Below, piece by piece: positions 1 to 8,039 of a stretch of 9,884 bases of DNA. The DNA comes from Lachnospiraceae bacterium UBA1251 (GTDB lineage: Bacteria > Bacillota > Clostridia > Lachnospirales > Lachnospiraceae). Location: assembly GCA_002308255.1 (NCBI GenBank), contig DBVZ01000033.1, forward strand, positions 35,582 through 45,465, read 5' to 3'. The translations under genes and the position numbers were made by a program. Below the pieces are notes generated by a model that had not been told where the DNA came from, made no database searches, and saw only the letters and a list, made by a program, of their open reading frames with translations. Numbering within the stretch: the stretch's first letter is position 1; every line of letters starts with the position of its first letter.

Positions 1-550
1 CCCCCAGCCGGTAGGGATTCTCTTTCAGGATCGCATACATCTTCGATCCGTACTCCTTGAAGATCCGGATGCCCACCGCCAGAGAGATCCCGTATTCCTG
101 CAGGAACATCATCGCTTCCCGCATCTCGGACTGTTCCTCTGTCTGCGCCCCGATCTCCCTCGCCATTCTTTCGCTGATCCCTTTGATCTCGGCCAGACGC
201 TCCGGTTCCTCCTGCATGACGCGGAGGGTGCTGTCTCCAAATGTGCGGACGATCCTTGCGGCAAGCTTCTCACCGATCCCCTTTATGGCGCCGCTTGCAA
301 GATACCGCTCGATCGCTGCCGCGTCGCGCGGGATGCGGATCTCATAACGTTCCGCCCGGAACTGACTCCCATAGGAAGGGTGATCTGTGTATTTCCCGTA
401 CAGCTCGACGGTTTCCCCGATATGAAGCGCCTCAAAATAGCCGACGCAGGTCGTCTCTTCCTCACCGGAGGCCAGTTCGAATACGGTGTAGCCGTTCCCT
501 TCGTTCCTGTATATGATATTGCTGACAAGCCCCTCGAGGGTCTTCGGCAT
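1..550 (-). CDS. recD2: RecD2-type DNA helicase (RecD/TraA family), N-terminal part only; runs off the left edge
   Basis: This gene is cut by the window edge; 183 codons from its start are present. The protein opens MPKTLEGLVSNIIYRNEGNG and has the layout of the N-terminal region of RecD2, an ATP-dependent 5'-3' superfamily 1B helicase that acts in DNA repair without RecBC. Residues 1 to about 73 form the OB-like domain. Helix-hairpin-helix motifs follow at about residues 89-105 (IKGIGEKLAARIVRTFG) and 119-133 (LAEIKGISERMAREI), then the EYGIS...VGIRIFKEYG segment and the conserved ENPYRLG at the cut. The Walker motifs lie beyond the edge and cannot be seen. The ATG at 550 is preceded by GGGAGAAG about 4 bases upstream. 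The gene begins 16 bp after the mreB stop, so it is probably the last visible gene of the lepA operon. A general RecD-like helicase is the only alternative. Confidence 0.9.
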   Translation of the reverse strand, partial: MPKTLEGLVSNIIYRNEGNGYTVFELASGEEETTCVGYFEALHIGETVELYGKYTDHPSYGSQFRAERYEIRIPRDAAAIERYLASGAIKGIGEKLAARIVRTFGDSTLRVMQEEPERLAEIKGISERMAREIGAQTEEQSEMREAMMFLQEYGISLAVGIRIFKEYGSKMYAILKENPYRLG

Positions 551-566
551 ATTCTTCTCCCTGTTA

Positions 567-1556
567 TTATTTTCCGAGCATGCTGATCATCTCTGCGTAC
601 TGCCCTGCTCCGAGCGCAACGCACTCTTCCGGTTTTTCCGCCGTCATGACATTGATCCCGGTCCGCTCTCCGATCCGCTCTTCCAGTCCTTCCAGGAGCG
701 CTCCTCCGCCGGTCAGCACGATTCCGCGCTCCACGATATCCGCGGCAAGCTCCGGCGGCGTTCTCTCAAGGACCCCGTGTACGGCCTCCACGATCTTTTC
801 CGTCGACTCCTGCAGTGCCTGGCGGACTTCCTCCTGCGTCACGGTCACTGTCGCGGCAAGTCCGGTGATCACGTTTCTTCCGTGCACGTCCAGGGATTCC
901 GTATTCGGCCTTTTGTACGCGGTACCGATCCCGATCTTGATGCGCTCCGCTTCCGTCTCATTGACATAGAGACTGTGCTTTCTTCTCAGATACCGCATGA
1001 TCGAATCGTCAAAAGTGCGTCCCGCGACAGGGATCGAGGTCTCCGCTACGGGACTGCCGATGGAGATCAGGGCGATATCCGTCGATCCTCCGCCGATATC
1101 CACGACAAGGTTGCCGACCGGTTTTGTGATATCGATCCCGGCGCCGATGGCTGCCGCAACGGATTCGGGCACCATCGTCACTTCGCGCGCACCGGCCTGA
1201 TAGGACGCTTCCATGATCGCCCGTTTTTCTACATTGGTGATGGAATTCGGTATACAGATACTGATATACGGTTTTCTTACCGCTCTTCTTCCGATCGCCC
1301 TCTGTATGAAATACCGCAGCATTTCCTCGAGCACGGAATAGTCGGAAATGCTCCCGTGCTTAAAAGGCCTCACGGCGACGACATTTCCCGAAGCATGCGC
1401 GATGATCTGCGCCGCTTCCTCCCCGTAGGCGATGAACCGGTCGCGGTCCTTATCGAAGGCAGCGATCGAAGGTTCTCCGATAATAACGCCTTTATCGCGC
1501 ACATAGACGCGGATATTGACGGAACCTATATCAATCCCGATATCTGTTTTCGGCAT
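567..1556 (-). CDS. mreB: MreB/Mbl-family actin-like rod shape-determining protein
   Basis: A 329-residue protein, close to the usual 330-345 for MreB. MreB polymerises on the inner face of the membrane and guides elongation of the cell wall. Seen in the sequence: phosphate-1 loop at residues 5-19 (DIGIDIGSVNIRVYV); GNVVAVRPFKHG at 57-68; VPESVAAAIGAG at 129-140, whose Glu131 matches the conserved catalytic glutamate; phosphate-2 loop VVDIGGGSTDIALIS at 151-165; and adenosine motif LTGGGALL at 281-288. The ATG at 1556 has a strong site, AAAGGAG, 5 bases upstream, and it lies in the 18 bp gap after the uvrA stop. The sequence departs from textbook MreB in places (GSVNIRVYV where GTANTLVYV is usual; HASGN where RTPGN is usual). 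No mreC or mreD is adjacent, so it may be an Mbl- or MreBH-type paralogue; the symbol records the family only. Confidence 0.9.
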   Translation of the reverse strand: MPKTDIGIDIGSVNIRVYVRDKGVIIGEPSIAAFDKDRDRFIAYGEEAAQIIAHASGNVVAVRPFKHGSISDYSVLEEMLRYFIQRAIGRRAVRKPYISICIPNSITNVEKRAIMEASYQAGAREVTMVPESVAAAIGAGIDITKPVGNLVVDIGGGSTDIALISIGSPVAETSIPVAGRTFDDSIMRYLRRKHSLYVNETEAERIKIGIGTAYKRPNTESLDVHGRNVITGLAATVTVTQEEVRQALQESTEKIVEAVHGVLERTPPELAADIVERGIVLTGGGALLEGLEERIGERTGINVMTAEKPEECVALGAGQYAEMISMLGK

Positions 1557-1574
1557 AACAGCTCCTTTCGAGGC

Positions 1575-4406
1575 TCAGTTTCCGAGGCATCTCTTTATAA
1601 ATTCCCCCGTATAGGATCCCGGATGGCGCGCCACCTCTTCCGGTGTGCCGTACGCGACGACCGTACCGCCGCCGTCGCCGCCTTCCGGCCCCATGTCAAT
1701 GATATAATCTGCAGTCTTGATCACATCCAGATTGTGTTCGATCACGATGACGGTATTCCCGCCTTCCGCGAGGCGCTGCAGGATCCGGATCAGTTTGTCC
1801 ACATCGTCGAAATGCAGCCCGGTCGTCGGTTCATCCAGGATATAGATCGTTTTTCCGGTACTCCGGCGGGAGAGCTCGGAAGCGAGTTTGATGCGCTGCG
1901 CTTCTCCTCCGGACAGTTCCGTAGACGGCTGTCCCAGCCGGATATAGGACAGGCCGACGTCGTACAGCGTCTGGATCTTCCGCCTGATCTGCGGCACATG
2001 TTCAAAAAATGTGAGCGCTTCCTCGACCGTCATGTTCAGAACATCGTAAATGTTCCTGTCCCGGTACTTTATCTCCAGCGTCTCCCGGTTGTACCGCTTC
2101 CCGCGGCATACTTCACAGGGAACGTATACATCCGGCAGGAAATGCATTTCAATCTTGATAATGCCGTCGCCCGAACACGCCTCACATCTTCCTCCCTTGA
2201 CGTTGAAGGAAAACCTTCCTTTTTTGTAGCCGTGCGCCCTGGCGTCCGCCGTTCCCGCGAACAGATCCCGGATCATATCGAACACGCCTGTATAGGTTGC
2301 CGGATTCGACCGCGGCGTGCGGCCGATCGGTGACTGGTCAATGGCGATCACCTTATCGAGTGCTTCCATGCCTTCGATCGAGTCATAATGGTCCGGAATG
2401 GTCATTGCCCGGTTCAGATCATGCGCGAGGATCTTGTACAGAACCTCATTGACAAGAGAACTCTTTCCCGATCCCGAGACCCCTGTCACGCACGTAAAGA
2501 CACCAAGCGGGAAATCCACGTCAATATGCTTCAGATTATTGACGCAGGCACCTTTCAGTGAGAGCCAGCCGGCCGGTTCCCGTCTCTTTGCGGGCACGGG
2601 AATCGATTTTTTTCCGCTCAGGTACTGTCCGGTGATCGACCCGGGGATCGCCATGATCTCTTCCGCGGTCCCGATCCCGACCAGTTCTCCGCCGTGCTCT
2701 CCCGCTCCCGGGCCGATATCGACGATGCAGTCCGCGGCGCGCATGGTATCCTCGTCGTGTTCCACGACCAGGACCGAATTGCCGAGGTCCCTCAGCTTCA
2801 TCAGAGTTGCGAGCAGTTTGCCGTTGTCCCTCTGATGGAGACCGATGCTCGGTTCGTCGAGAATGTACGCGACGCCCACGAGGCCTGAGCCGATCTGGGT
2901 CGCGAGCCGGATCCTCTGCGCCTCCCCTCCGGAAAGCGTTCCCGTCGCCCTGGAAAGCGTCAGGTAGTCAAGGCCGACATCATTGAGGAACCGCACTCTG
3001 GCACGGATCTCCTTCAGGATCGAAGCTCCGATCAGTTCCTGCTGCTCTGTCAGTTTCAGGTTTTCCAGGAACGGAAGAAAATCCCTCGCCGGCATTTCCG
3101 TAAACTCATAGATATTCCTGTCGGCTATCGTTACCGCCAGAGATTCTTTCTTCAGTCTCTGTCCTCCGCATTCCGGACACGGAGTAATCCTCATGTATTT
3201 CTCGTATTCCGATTTCATGAGTTCCGAGCCGGTCTCCCGGTAGCGCATTTCCATATTCCGGATCAGCCCCTCGAAGGCGATATCGTAGACACCTTCCCCC
3301 CTCTGGCCTTTATAATGCACTTTTACCTTCTGTCCGCCGGTGCCGTACATGATGATATCCTTCACGTCCTGCGGATACTCTTTATAAGGCGTATGCAGAT
3401 CGAAGCCGTAGAATTCGGAGAGCGCCGTTAAAAGTGCGTAGGTAAAGCTGGTCTTCTGGTTTGCCGACTGCCATCCGAGGGATGCGATAGCGCCTTCCAT
3501 GATCGATTTTGAGGGATCCGGGATCAGCAGTCTCGGATCAAATTTCATGCGGAATCCGAGTCCGGAGCATACCGGGCAGGCGCCGAAGGGATTGTTGAAC
3601 GAAAAACTGCGGGGTTCGATCTCATCAATGCTGATCCCGCAGTCCGGGCAGGCAAAATGCTGGCTGAACGACAGATAATTCCCGTCCATCAGATCGATGA
3701 CGCAGAGCCCGTTCGTAATGTCGAGCACGGTCTCGATCGAGTCCGTGAGCCTTTTCTCGATTCCCGGCTTTACGACCAGACGGTCGACTATGATCGCGAT
3801 CGTATGCTTGATGTTCTTGTCGAGACGGATCTCTTCCGTGAGCTCGTACATCACGTCGTCGATCATGACGCGCACATACCCGCTCCTTTTTGCCTGCTCC
3901 AGCACCTTCTCGTGCCTGCCTTTGCGGCCGCGGACGACCGGCGCGAGAAGCTGGATCCTCGTCTTCTCCGGAAGGGCCATGATCTGGTCCGTCATCTGGT
4001 CAACGGTCTGCCTGCTGATCGGGCGGCCGCATTCCGGGCAGTGGGGCGTGCCGACGCGCGCAAAAAGAAGGCGCAGATAGTCATAGATCTCCGTCACGGT
4101 CCCGACCGTCGACCGGGGATTGTGATTGGTCGATTTCTGATCGATGGAAATCGCGGGAGGCAGTCCTTCGATACTCTCCACATCCGGTTTTTCCATCTGT
4201 CCCAGGAACTGCCGGGCGTACGAGGAAAGCGATTCCATGTACCGGCGCTGCCCCTCCGCGTAGATCGTGTCAAACGCGAGCGAGGACTTGCCGGATCCCG
4301 AAAGACCGGTCAGGACGACCAGCTCGTTTCTCGGAATATCAACATCTATCCCTTTCAGATTATTCTCTTTTGCTCCGCGTATACGGATATACTGTTTATG
4401 TTCCAT
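1575..4406 (-). CDS. uvrA: UvrABC excinuclease ABC subunit A
   Basis: A full-length 943-residue UvrA, the damage-sensing ATPase of nucleotide excision repair, which scans DNA as a dimer and loads UvrB. Both ABC ATPase modules are complete. The first has Walker A GLSGSGKS at residues 34-41, a CPECG zinc-binding region near 123, the inserted CPDCG...CPVCSGLG zinc module and signature LSGGEAQRI. The second has Walker [11 protein letters not shown], the CEACSGDG...[10 protein letters not shown] zinc finger, and signature LSGGEAQRI followed by [10 protein letters not shown]. The start is fixed by the family-typical opening [20 protein letters not shown] and an in-frame TAA just upstream. The ribosome binding site is poor: GGAAG lies 12 bases away. 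It lies 37 bp after hemW, and no LexA/DinR-type GAAC-N4-GTTC box is visible in that gap, although uvrA is often SOS-controlled. uvrB is not in the window. Confidence 0.98.
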   Translation of the reverse strand: MEHKQYIRIRGAKENNLKGIDVDIPRNELVVLTGLSGSGKSSLAFDTIYAEGQRRYMESLSSYARQFLGQMEKPDVESIEGLPPAISIDQKSTNHNPRSTVGTVTEIYDYLRLLFARVGTPHCPECGRPISRQTVDQMTDQIMALPEKTRIQLLAPVVRGRKGRHEKVLEQAKRSGYVRVMIDDVMYELTEEIRLDKNIKHTIAIIVDRLVVKPGIEKRLTDSIETVLDITNGLCVIDLMDGNYLSFSQHFACPDCGISIDEIEPRSFSFNNPFGACPVCSGLGFRMKFDPRLLIPDPSKSIMEGAIASLGWQSANQKTSFTYALLTALSEFYGFDLHTPYKEYPQDVKDIIMYGTGGQKVKVHYKGQRGEGVYDIAFEGLIRNMEMRYRETGSELMKSEYEKYMRITPCPECGGQRLKKESLAVTIADRNIYEFTEMPARDFLPFLENLKLTEQQELIGASILKEIRARVRFLNDVGLDYLTLSRATGTLSGGEAQRIRLATQIGSGLVGVAYILDEPSIGLHQRDNGKLLATLMKLRDLGNSVLVVEHDEDTMRAADCIVDIGPGAGEHGGELVGIGTAEEIMAIPGSITGQYLSGKKSIPVPAKRREPAGWLSLKGACVNNLKHIDVDFPLGVFTCVTGVSGSGKSSLVNEVLYKILAHDLNRAMTIPDHYDSIEGMEALDKVIAIDQSPIGRTPRSNPATYTGVFDMIRDLFAGTADARAHGYKKGRFSFNVKGGRCEACSGDGIIKIEMHFLPDVYVPCEVCRGKRYNRETLEIKYRDRNIYDVLNMTVEEALTFFEHVPQIRRKIQTLYDVGLSYIRLGQPSTELSGGEAQRIKLASELSRRSTGKTIYILDEPTTGLHFDDVDKLIRILQRLAEGGNTVIVIEHNLDVIKTADYIIDMGPEGGDGGGTVVAYGTPEEVARHPGSYTGEFIKRCLGN

Positions 4407-4443
4407 AATATGAATCTGCTTCCATATTAATTAAAATGCAATT
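4407..4443 (-). promoter_or_regulatory. AT-rich hemW-uvrA gap; possible weak internal promoter
   Basis: This 37 bp gap is strikingly AT-rich compared with its surroundings and contains TTTTAATTAATAT, which could hold a -10-like TAATAT (TTGCAT also lies nearby). No well-spaced consensus -35 accompanies it. uvrA may have some expression of its own here, or simply be read through from lepA-hemW. No terminator hairpin is visible. Confidence 0.25.
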
Positions 4444-5643
4444 TCAGTCATCATGCAGGAACCCGCTCATGATCACATTGCTGACATCCGTTCCCCTGTC
4501 TGTCAGATAAATGCGGCCGTCCTTCTCGCCGAGCATCTTCTCACCCAGATATTTTTCAAGAACAGGACCGTATTCTTCTCTCAGCGGAACACCGAATTCC
4601 TCTTCAAATGCTGCTGCGCTGATCCCTTCCGTCATCCGGAGACCGAGAAACATAAATTCTTCCATCTCCTGCTTCTTTGTCAGATGTTCCGTATCTTCCC
4701 GGCACGCATCCATACATTCCGGACCGGTGCGCTCCGTCTCCCCGCCCCAGACTGCAAGATATTTCTTCATCTCCGATGTATTTTTCCATCTCGTATGTCC
4801 GAGAAAGGAAGCCGCGCCGATTCCGGCGCCGTAGTATTCTTTTCTTTGCCAGTAACGGATGTTGTGACGGCTTGCGTGCCCGGGTCTCGAATAATTCGAG
4901 ATCTCGTACCGGTGGTAGCCGGCATTCCCGAGATATTCCGCGGCTTCATACGCCATGTTCCGCTCGGACTCTTCATCCGGAAGAAGCAGCGTCCCTTTTT
5001 TCCATTCTTCAAAGAAAGGCGTACCCTCTTCCAGGATCAGGCTGTACGCGCTTAGATGTTCCGGTGCAAGGGAGACAGCGGTCCTCAGCGTTTCCCGCCA
5101 CCGCTCTCCCGTCTGACCGGGAATGCCGAACATGAGGTCGAAGTTGATGTCGGAAGCCCCTGCCGCACGGAGCTTTTCATAAGTATTGAGGAAGGTCCGG
5201 AAATCATGGATCCGCCCCAGTCTTTTCAGTTCGTCATCATGGACCGACTGCAGGCCGAGGCTGATGCGGCTGACAGCCGGCGCTCCGTATCCGGACCGGT
5301 CTGTTCCTCCCAGGAGGTCATTAAGCTCCTCCGCGGACCATCCCGCCCCCGGATTCATCTCCACCGTTACTTCCGCATCCGGAAGGATCCGGAACGCTTC
5401 TCTTAAGGCATCGATCATACTCCGGAATACGGAATAAGGCAGAACAGAGGGTGTCCCTCCCCCGATGAAGACGGTGTCGACAGGTCTTTGGTACAGTTCC
5501 GCCGCCGCGCGGATCTCCCGGCACAGCGCCTCCGCATATGCTTCTTTCAGGCTGTCCGGCGCGGAAAAGGAGAGGAAATCGCAGTAACGGCATTTCCTCA
5601 CGCAGAACGGTATATGGATATAGATCCCGAGCGGCTCAGTCAT
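4444..5643 (-). CDS. hemW: HemW-type radical SAM protein (haem chaperone, formerly 'oxygen-independent coproporphyrinogen III oxidase-like')
   Basis: A cytoplasmic radical S-adenosylmethionine protein of 399 residues from this start. The 4Fe-4S site is C14-x3-C18-x2-C21 in [12 protein letters not shown]. The cluster is followed by Phe rather than a fourth Cys, which separates HemW (CxxxCxxCxF) from true HemN (CxxxCxxCxC). Also seen: GGGTPS at 61-66 for SAM binding, [23 protein letters not shown], and HN-x2-YW in SRHNIRYW, a HemW hallmark. HemW proteins bind haem and are thought to deliver it to haem enzymes; they are not established coproporphyrinogen oxidases. The ATG at 5643 overlaps the lepA stop by 8 bp (ATGACTGA), which suggests translational coupling. 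An in-frame TTG at 5649 would add two residues. Neither has a good Shine-Dalgarno sequence. lepA-hemW adjacency is classic in Bacillota. Confidence 0.95.
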   Translation of the reverse strand: MTEPLGIYIHIPFCVRKCRYCDFLSFSAPDSLKEAYAEALCREIRAAAELYQRPVDTVFIGGGTPSVLPYSVFRSMIDALREAFRILPDAEVTVEMNPGAGWSAEELNDLLGGTDRSGYGAPAVSRISLGLQSVHDDELKRLGRIHDFRTFLNTYEKLRAAGASDINFDLMFGIPGQTGERWRETLRTAVSLAPEHLSAYSLILEEGTPFFEEWKKGTLLLPDEESERNMAYEAAEYLGNAGYHRYEISNYSRPGHASRHNIRYWQRKEYYGAGIGAASFLGHTRWKNTSEMKKYLAVWGGETERTGPECMDACREDTEHLTKKQEMEEFMFLGLRMTEGISAAAFEEEFGVPLREEYGPVLEKYLGEKMLGEKDGRIYLTDRGTDVSNVIMSGFLHDD

Positions 5644-7441
5644 CGCCAAGCTTCAGGACATTGAGAAATGCTTTCTGGGGAACCTCGACGGATCCGATCT
5701 GCCGCATTTTCTTTTTGCCTTCCTTCTGTTTTTCAAGAAGCTTTCTCTTTCGGGTAATATCACCGCCGTAGCATTTCGCAAGGACGTCCTTGCGCAGCTG
5801 CCGCACCGTTTCCCTGGCGATGATCCTTCCTCCGACCGCCGCCTGGATCGGAATGTCAAACAGCTGTCTCGGAATTTCTTCCTTGAGCTTTTCGCACATC
5901 CGGCTTCCTCTCGCGTAGGCGTTGTCGGCGAAAACAATGAAGGAGAGCGCGTCCACATTTTCCTTGTTGACGAGGATATCGAGACGCACCAGATTGCTGC
6001 GCTGGTAGCCGGACAGTTCATAGTCGAAGGAAGCGTAACCGCGGGAACGGCTCTTGAGCGCGTCGAAAAAGTCGTAAATGATCTCGTTGAGAGGCATGGT
6101 ATATTTCAGGACCGCGCGGGTCTTCTCCACGTAATCCGTACTCTCGTAGACGCCGCGGCGCGACTGGCACAGTTCCATGATCGGCCCGATATATTCTGTC
6201 GTCACCATGATCTCCGCCTTGACGATCGGCTCTTCCATATATTCGATCTCGGACGGATCCGGCAGATTGGAGGGATTCGTCAGTTCGATCATGGTGCCGT
6301 CGGTCTTATAGACTTTATAGATAACGGACGGCGCCGTTGTTACGAGGTCGAGATCGAACTCCCTCTGCAGCCGTTCCGTGATCACGTCAAGATGCAGAAG
6401 ACCGAGGAATCCGCAGCGGAATCCGAAACCGAGCGCCTGGGAGGTCTCCGGTTCGAAAAGCAGGGAAGCGTCATTGAGCTGCAGTTTCTCGAGCGCATCC
6501 CGAAGATCCGGATAACGGGCCGAATCCGCCGGGTAAATACCGCAGTAGACCATCGGAAGCACCTTTTTATATCCCGGAAGGGCTTCCCCGCATGGACGGT
6601 TCGCTTCCGTGATCGTGTCGCCGACTCTCGTATCTTTCAGATCCTTGATGCTGGCCGTCATATAACCGACCATGCCCGCTTCCAGTTTTTCGCAGGGAAG
6701 AAACTGCCCCGGTCCGAAGGTCCCGACTTCGGTGACTTCAAAAGAGGCGCCGGTCGCCATCATTTTCACTTTCGTACCTTTCGCAAAGGTCCCGTCAAAT
6801 ACCCGGCAGAAAACGATCACGCCCCGGTAGGAATCATAGAGCGCGTCGAAGATCAGCGCCTTCAGGGGTTCGTTCTCGTCTCCCTTCGGCGCGGGCAGCT
6901 TATGGACGATCTCCTCGAGGACCGCGCGGACGTTCTCTCCCGTCTTTGCGGAGATGCGCGGCGCATCCTGTGCCTCGATCCCGATGATATCCTCGATCTG
7001 CTCCGCCACACCGTCCGGATCCGCGCTCGGAAGATCGATCTTGTTGATCACCGGCAGGATCTCGAGATCATGGTCGAGCGCCAGATAGACGTTGCCCAGT
7101 GTCTGTGCCTCCACGCCCTGCGTCGCGTCCACGACGAGCACTGCTCCGTCGCACGCGGCAAGAGAACGCGATACTTCATAGTTGAAGTCCACATGACCGG
7201 GCGTATCGATCAGGTTAAACACGTACTCCTTCCCGTCGTCCGCCTTGTAGATCGTCCGCACGGTCTGGGCCTTGATCGTAATGCCCCTCTCCTGCTCCAG
7301 TTCCATGTTGTCGAGGACCTGCGAGCGCATTTCCCTCTCGGTGAGAAGACCGGTCATCTCGATGATGCGGTCCGCCAGCGTGGATTTTCCGTGATCGATA
7401 TGTGCTATGATGCAGAAATTCCTGATATTGTCCTTAGCCAT
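5636..7441 (-). CDS. lepA: Elongation factor 4 (LepA), ribosome-associated GTPase
   Basis: A 601-residue translational GTPase related to EF-G. It binds ribosomes and is linked to back-translocation, stress translation and 30S biogenesis. GTPase motifs are complete: G1 AHIDHGKST at 13-21, G2 region [10 protein letters not shown] at 51-60, G3 DTPGHVDF at 79-86, G4 NKID at 133-136, G5 SAKTG. The LepA-specific C-terminal domain is present, including [20 protein letters not shown] and the basic tail [20 protein letters not shown]. The ATG at 7441 is chosen because [20 protein letters not shown] is the family start and AGAAGGAA sits about 5 bases upstream. The frame stays open to an ATG at 7552, but that extension would cross the promoter and terminator, so it is rejected. 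It is the first gene of the lepA-hemW-uvrA-mreB-recD2 run, and its 3' end overlaps hemW. Confidence 0.98.
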   Translation of the reverse strand: MAKDNIRNFCIIAHIDHGKSTLADRIIEMTGLLTEREMRSQVLDNMELEQERGITIKAQTVRTIYKADDGKEYVFNLIDTPGHVDFNYEVSRSLAACDGAVLVVDATQGVEAQTLGNVYLALDHDLEILPVINKIDLPSADPDGVAEQIEDIIGIEAQDAPRISAKTGENVRAVLEEIVHKLPAPKGDENEPLKALIFDALYDSYRGVIVFCRVFDGTFAKGTKVKMMATGASFEVTEVGTFGPGQFLPCEKLEAGMVGYMTASIKDLKDTRVGDTITEANRPCGEALPGYKKVLPMVYCGIYPADSARYPDLRDALEKLQLNDASLLFEPETSQALGFGFRCGFLGLLHLDVITERLQREFDLDLVTTAPSVIYKVYKTDGTMIELTNPSNLPDPSEIEYMEEPIVKAEIMVTTEYIGPIMELCQSRRGVYESTDYVEKTRAVLKYTMPLNEIIYDFFDALKSRSRGYASFDYELSGYQRSNLVRLDILVNKENVDALSFIVFADNAYARGSRMCEKLKEEIPRQLFDIPIQAAVGGRIIARETVRQLRKDVLAKCYGGDITRKRKLLEKQKEGKKKMRQIGSVEVPQKAFLNVLKLGDD

Positions 7442-7462
7442 GAAATTCCTTCTCTTTCCGTT

Positions 7463-7481
7463 CATCGGGCCGATGTCCGGC
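7463..7481 (-). other. Small overlapping inverted repeats in the lepA leader
   Basis: Within the predicted lepA 5' leader two short hairpins share bases and cannot form together: GCCG-GACAT-CGGC (7469-7481) and CATCG-GCC-CGATG (7463-7475). They lie about 22 bases upstream of the start codon. They may be chance structures; no T-tract follows either one, so they are not terminators. Confidence 0.25.
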
Positions 7482-7507
7482 TTTCCTTTCGTCCCATAGA
7501 TATTCAG

Positions 7508-7536
7508 ATTATAAAGGAAACAGATATCTTTCGCAA
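7508..7536 (-). promoter_or_regulatory. Sigma-A-type promoter of the lepA operon
   Basis: Reading the minus strand, the -35 box TTGCGA (7531-7536) is separated by exactly 17 bp from a perfect TATAAT (7508-7513). Transcription should start near 7501, giving a leader of about 60 bases before lepA. The promoter sits directly downstream of the rpsT terminator, so lepA is insulated from rpsT and controlled separately. Confidence 0.85.
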
Positions 7537-7550
7537 TCGGAAAGGAGTAC

Positions 7551-7578
7551 AAAAAAGAGACCCCGTAAGAAGTCTCTT
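7551..7578 (-). terminator. Rho-independent terminator after rpsT
   Basis: On the minus strand AAGAGAC (7578-7572) pairs perfectly with GTCTCTT (7561-7555) across a 10-base loop, and the stem runs straight into a six-T tract (7556-7551). It lies 37 bases after the rpsT stop codon and ahead of the lepA promoter. Confidence 0.88.
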
Positions 7579-7615
7579 CCTGTACATTCCATGATTGCTT
7601 TTCAGCGTTTATCTT

Positions 7616-7882
7616 TTACGCGCCAGCTTTGTTCACGTCGCGTGAAACGCGTGAAATCTTGCGGGCCATCGTATTTTTCTTGTAAATGCCTTTGGACTGC
7701 GCCTTACCCATTACGCTCTTGAGGGCATCGAGCTCGGTAACTGCCGCATCCTTATTTCCGCCTTCGATCGCAGCATAGACTTTCTTGATCTGAGTCTTGA
7801 CTGCAGACTTCGCTGCTTTATTTCTTGCAGCCTTCTTCTGGCTGACCAGAATTCTCTTCTTTGCAGATTTAACGTTTGCCAT
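7616..7882 (-). CDS. rpsT: 30S ribosomal protein S20
   Basis: An 88-residue, Lys/Ala-rich basic protein starting MANVKSAKKRILVSQKKAAR, the recognisable start of bacterial S20, a primary 16S rRNA-binding protein of the small subunit. The middle (IKKVYAAIEGGNKDAA) and end (SKGIYKKNTMARKISRVSRDVNKAGA) also match the family, and the length is normal. The ATG at 7882 has an excellent Shine-Dalgarno sequence, GGAGGTGAG. The longer open frame to 7951 would cross the leader and is rejected. The gene has its own strong promoter, a leader of about 70 bases and its own terminator, so it forms a single-gene unit that may also receive read-through from holA. holA-rpsT adjacency is common in Bacillota. The structured leader suggests autoregulation, which is known for S20 in E. 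coli but not shown here. Confidence 0.97.
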   Translation of the reverse strand: MANVKSAKKRILVSQKKAARNKAAKSAVKTQIKKVYAAIEGGNKDAAVTELDALKSVMGKAQSKGIYKKNTMARKISRVSRDVNKAGA

Positions 7883-7895
7883 TTTCTCACCTCCA

Positions 7896-7944
7896 TCCGT
7901 CATGATCTCGCGTCCTTGCCGCGGCAAGACACGGAGACCGCGGT
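7896..7944 (-). promoter_or_regulatory. Structured rpsT 5' leader with paired CCGCGG palindromes; possible S20 autoregulatory element
   Basis: In the transcribed leader there is a 14 bp perfect palindrome CTTGCCGCGGCAAG (7915-7928) and a second palindrome ACCGCGGT (7937-7944). Both contain CCGCGG, so each can fold on itself or pair with the other. In addition UCCGU (from 7931-7935) can pair with ACGGA (from 7896-7900) just before the GGAGG ribosome binding site. This gives competing folds close to the site of translation initiation. Regulation by S20 is inference. Confidence 0.4.
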
Positions 7945-7959
7945 GGAACATACGAAGAT

Positions 7960-7988
7960 ATTTTATGCTAAAGGGTATCCCTTGTCAA
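7960..7988 (-). promoter_or_regulatory. Strong sigma-A-type promoter of rpsT
   Basis: The minus strand has a consensus -35 TTGACA (7983-7988), a 17 bp spacer and -10 TAAAAT (7960-7965). Transcription is expected from about 7953, leaving a leader of about 70 bases before rpsT. Confidence 0.88.
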
Positions 7989-7991
7989 TCC

Positions 7992-8008
7992 AAAAATTCA
8001 GTTTTTTT
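7992..8008 (-). promoter_or_regulatory. UP-element-like A/T tracts upstream of the rpsT promoter
   Basis: Immediately upstream of the -35 box the minus strand reads AAAAAAACTGAATTTTT, an A-tract followed by a T-tract in an otherwise GC-rich region. The position and composition match UP elements that bind the RNA polymerase alpha C-terminal domain at strong ribosomal promoters. It can also form a weak hairpin, but with no T-tail it is not a convincing holA terminator. Confidence 0.45.
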
Positions 8009-8039
8009 CGGCAATTCTGCTCTCTCCGGAACCTGTGCT

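Noticed and set aside
513..2333. A 606-codon open frame on the plus strand opposite recD2, mreB and uvrA
   Set aside because: It is antisense to three well-supported genes. Its Arg/Asp/His/Phe-rich product resembles no family, and it has no convincing ribosome binding site. Long antisense frames arise from codon bias in GC-rich genes.
3657..4430. A 257-codon plus-strand open frame opposite the 5' part of uvrA
   Set aside because: It is an antisense shadow of the uvrA coding sequence with no initiation signal.
4407..4443. LexA/SOS box upstream of uvrA
   Set aside because: No GAAC-N4-GTTC-like palindrome is present in the hemW-uvrA gap.
7442..7552. A 37-residue N-terminal extension of LepA from an ATG at 7552
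   Set aside because: The extension would span the terminator edge and the TTGCGA/TATAAT promoter. Known LepA proteins start at the [13 protein letters not shown] position, which has a ribosome binding site.
6392..7594. A 400-codon plus-strand open frame opposite lepA
   Set aside because: It is the antisense shadow of the conserved lepA gene, crosses the lepA promoter and terminator, and has no recognisable domain.
7883..7951. A 23-residue N-terminal extension of S20
   Set aside because: S20 proteins begin at MANxKSA, and the perfect GGAGGTGAG site sits just before 7882.
7992..8010. Possible holA terminator formed by the A-tract and T-tract
   Set aside because: The stem is almost only A-T pairs and is not followed by a T-tract in the holA direction. 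It fits better as an UP element for the rpsT promoter.
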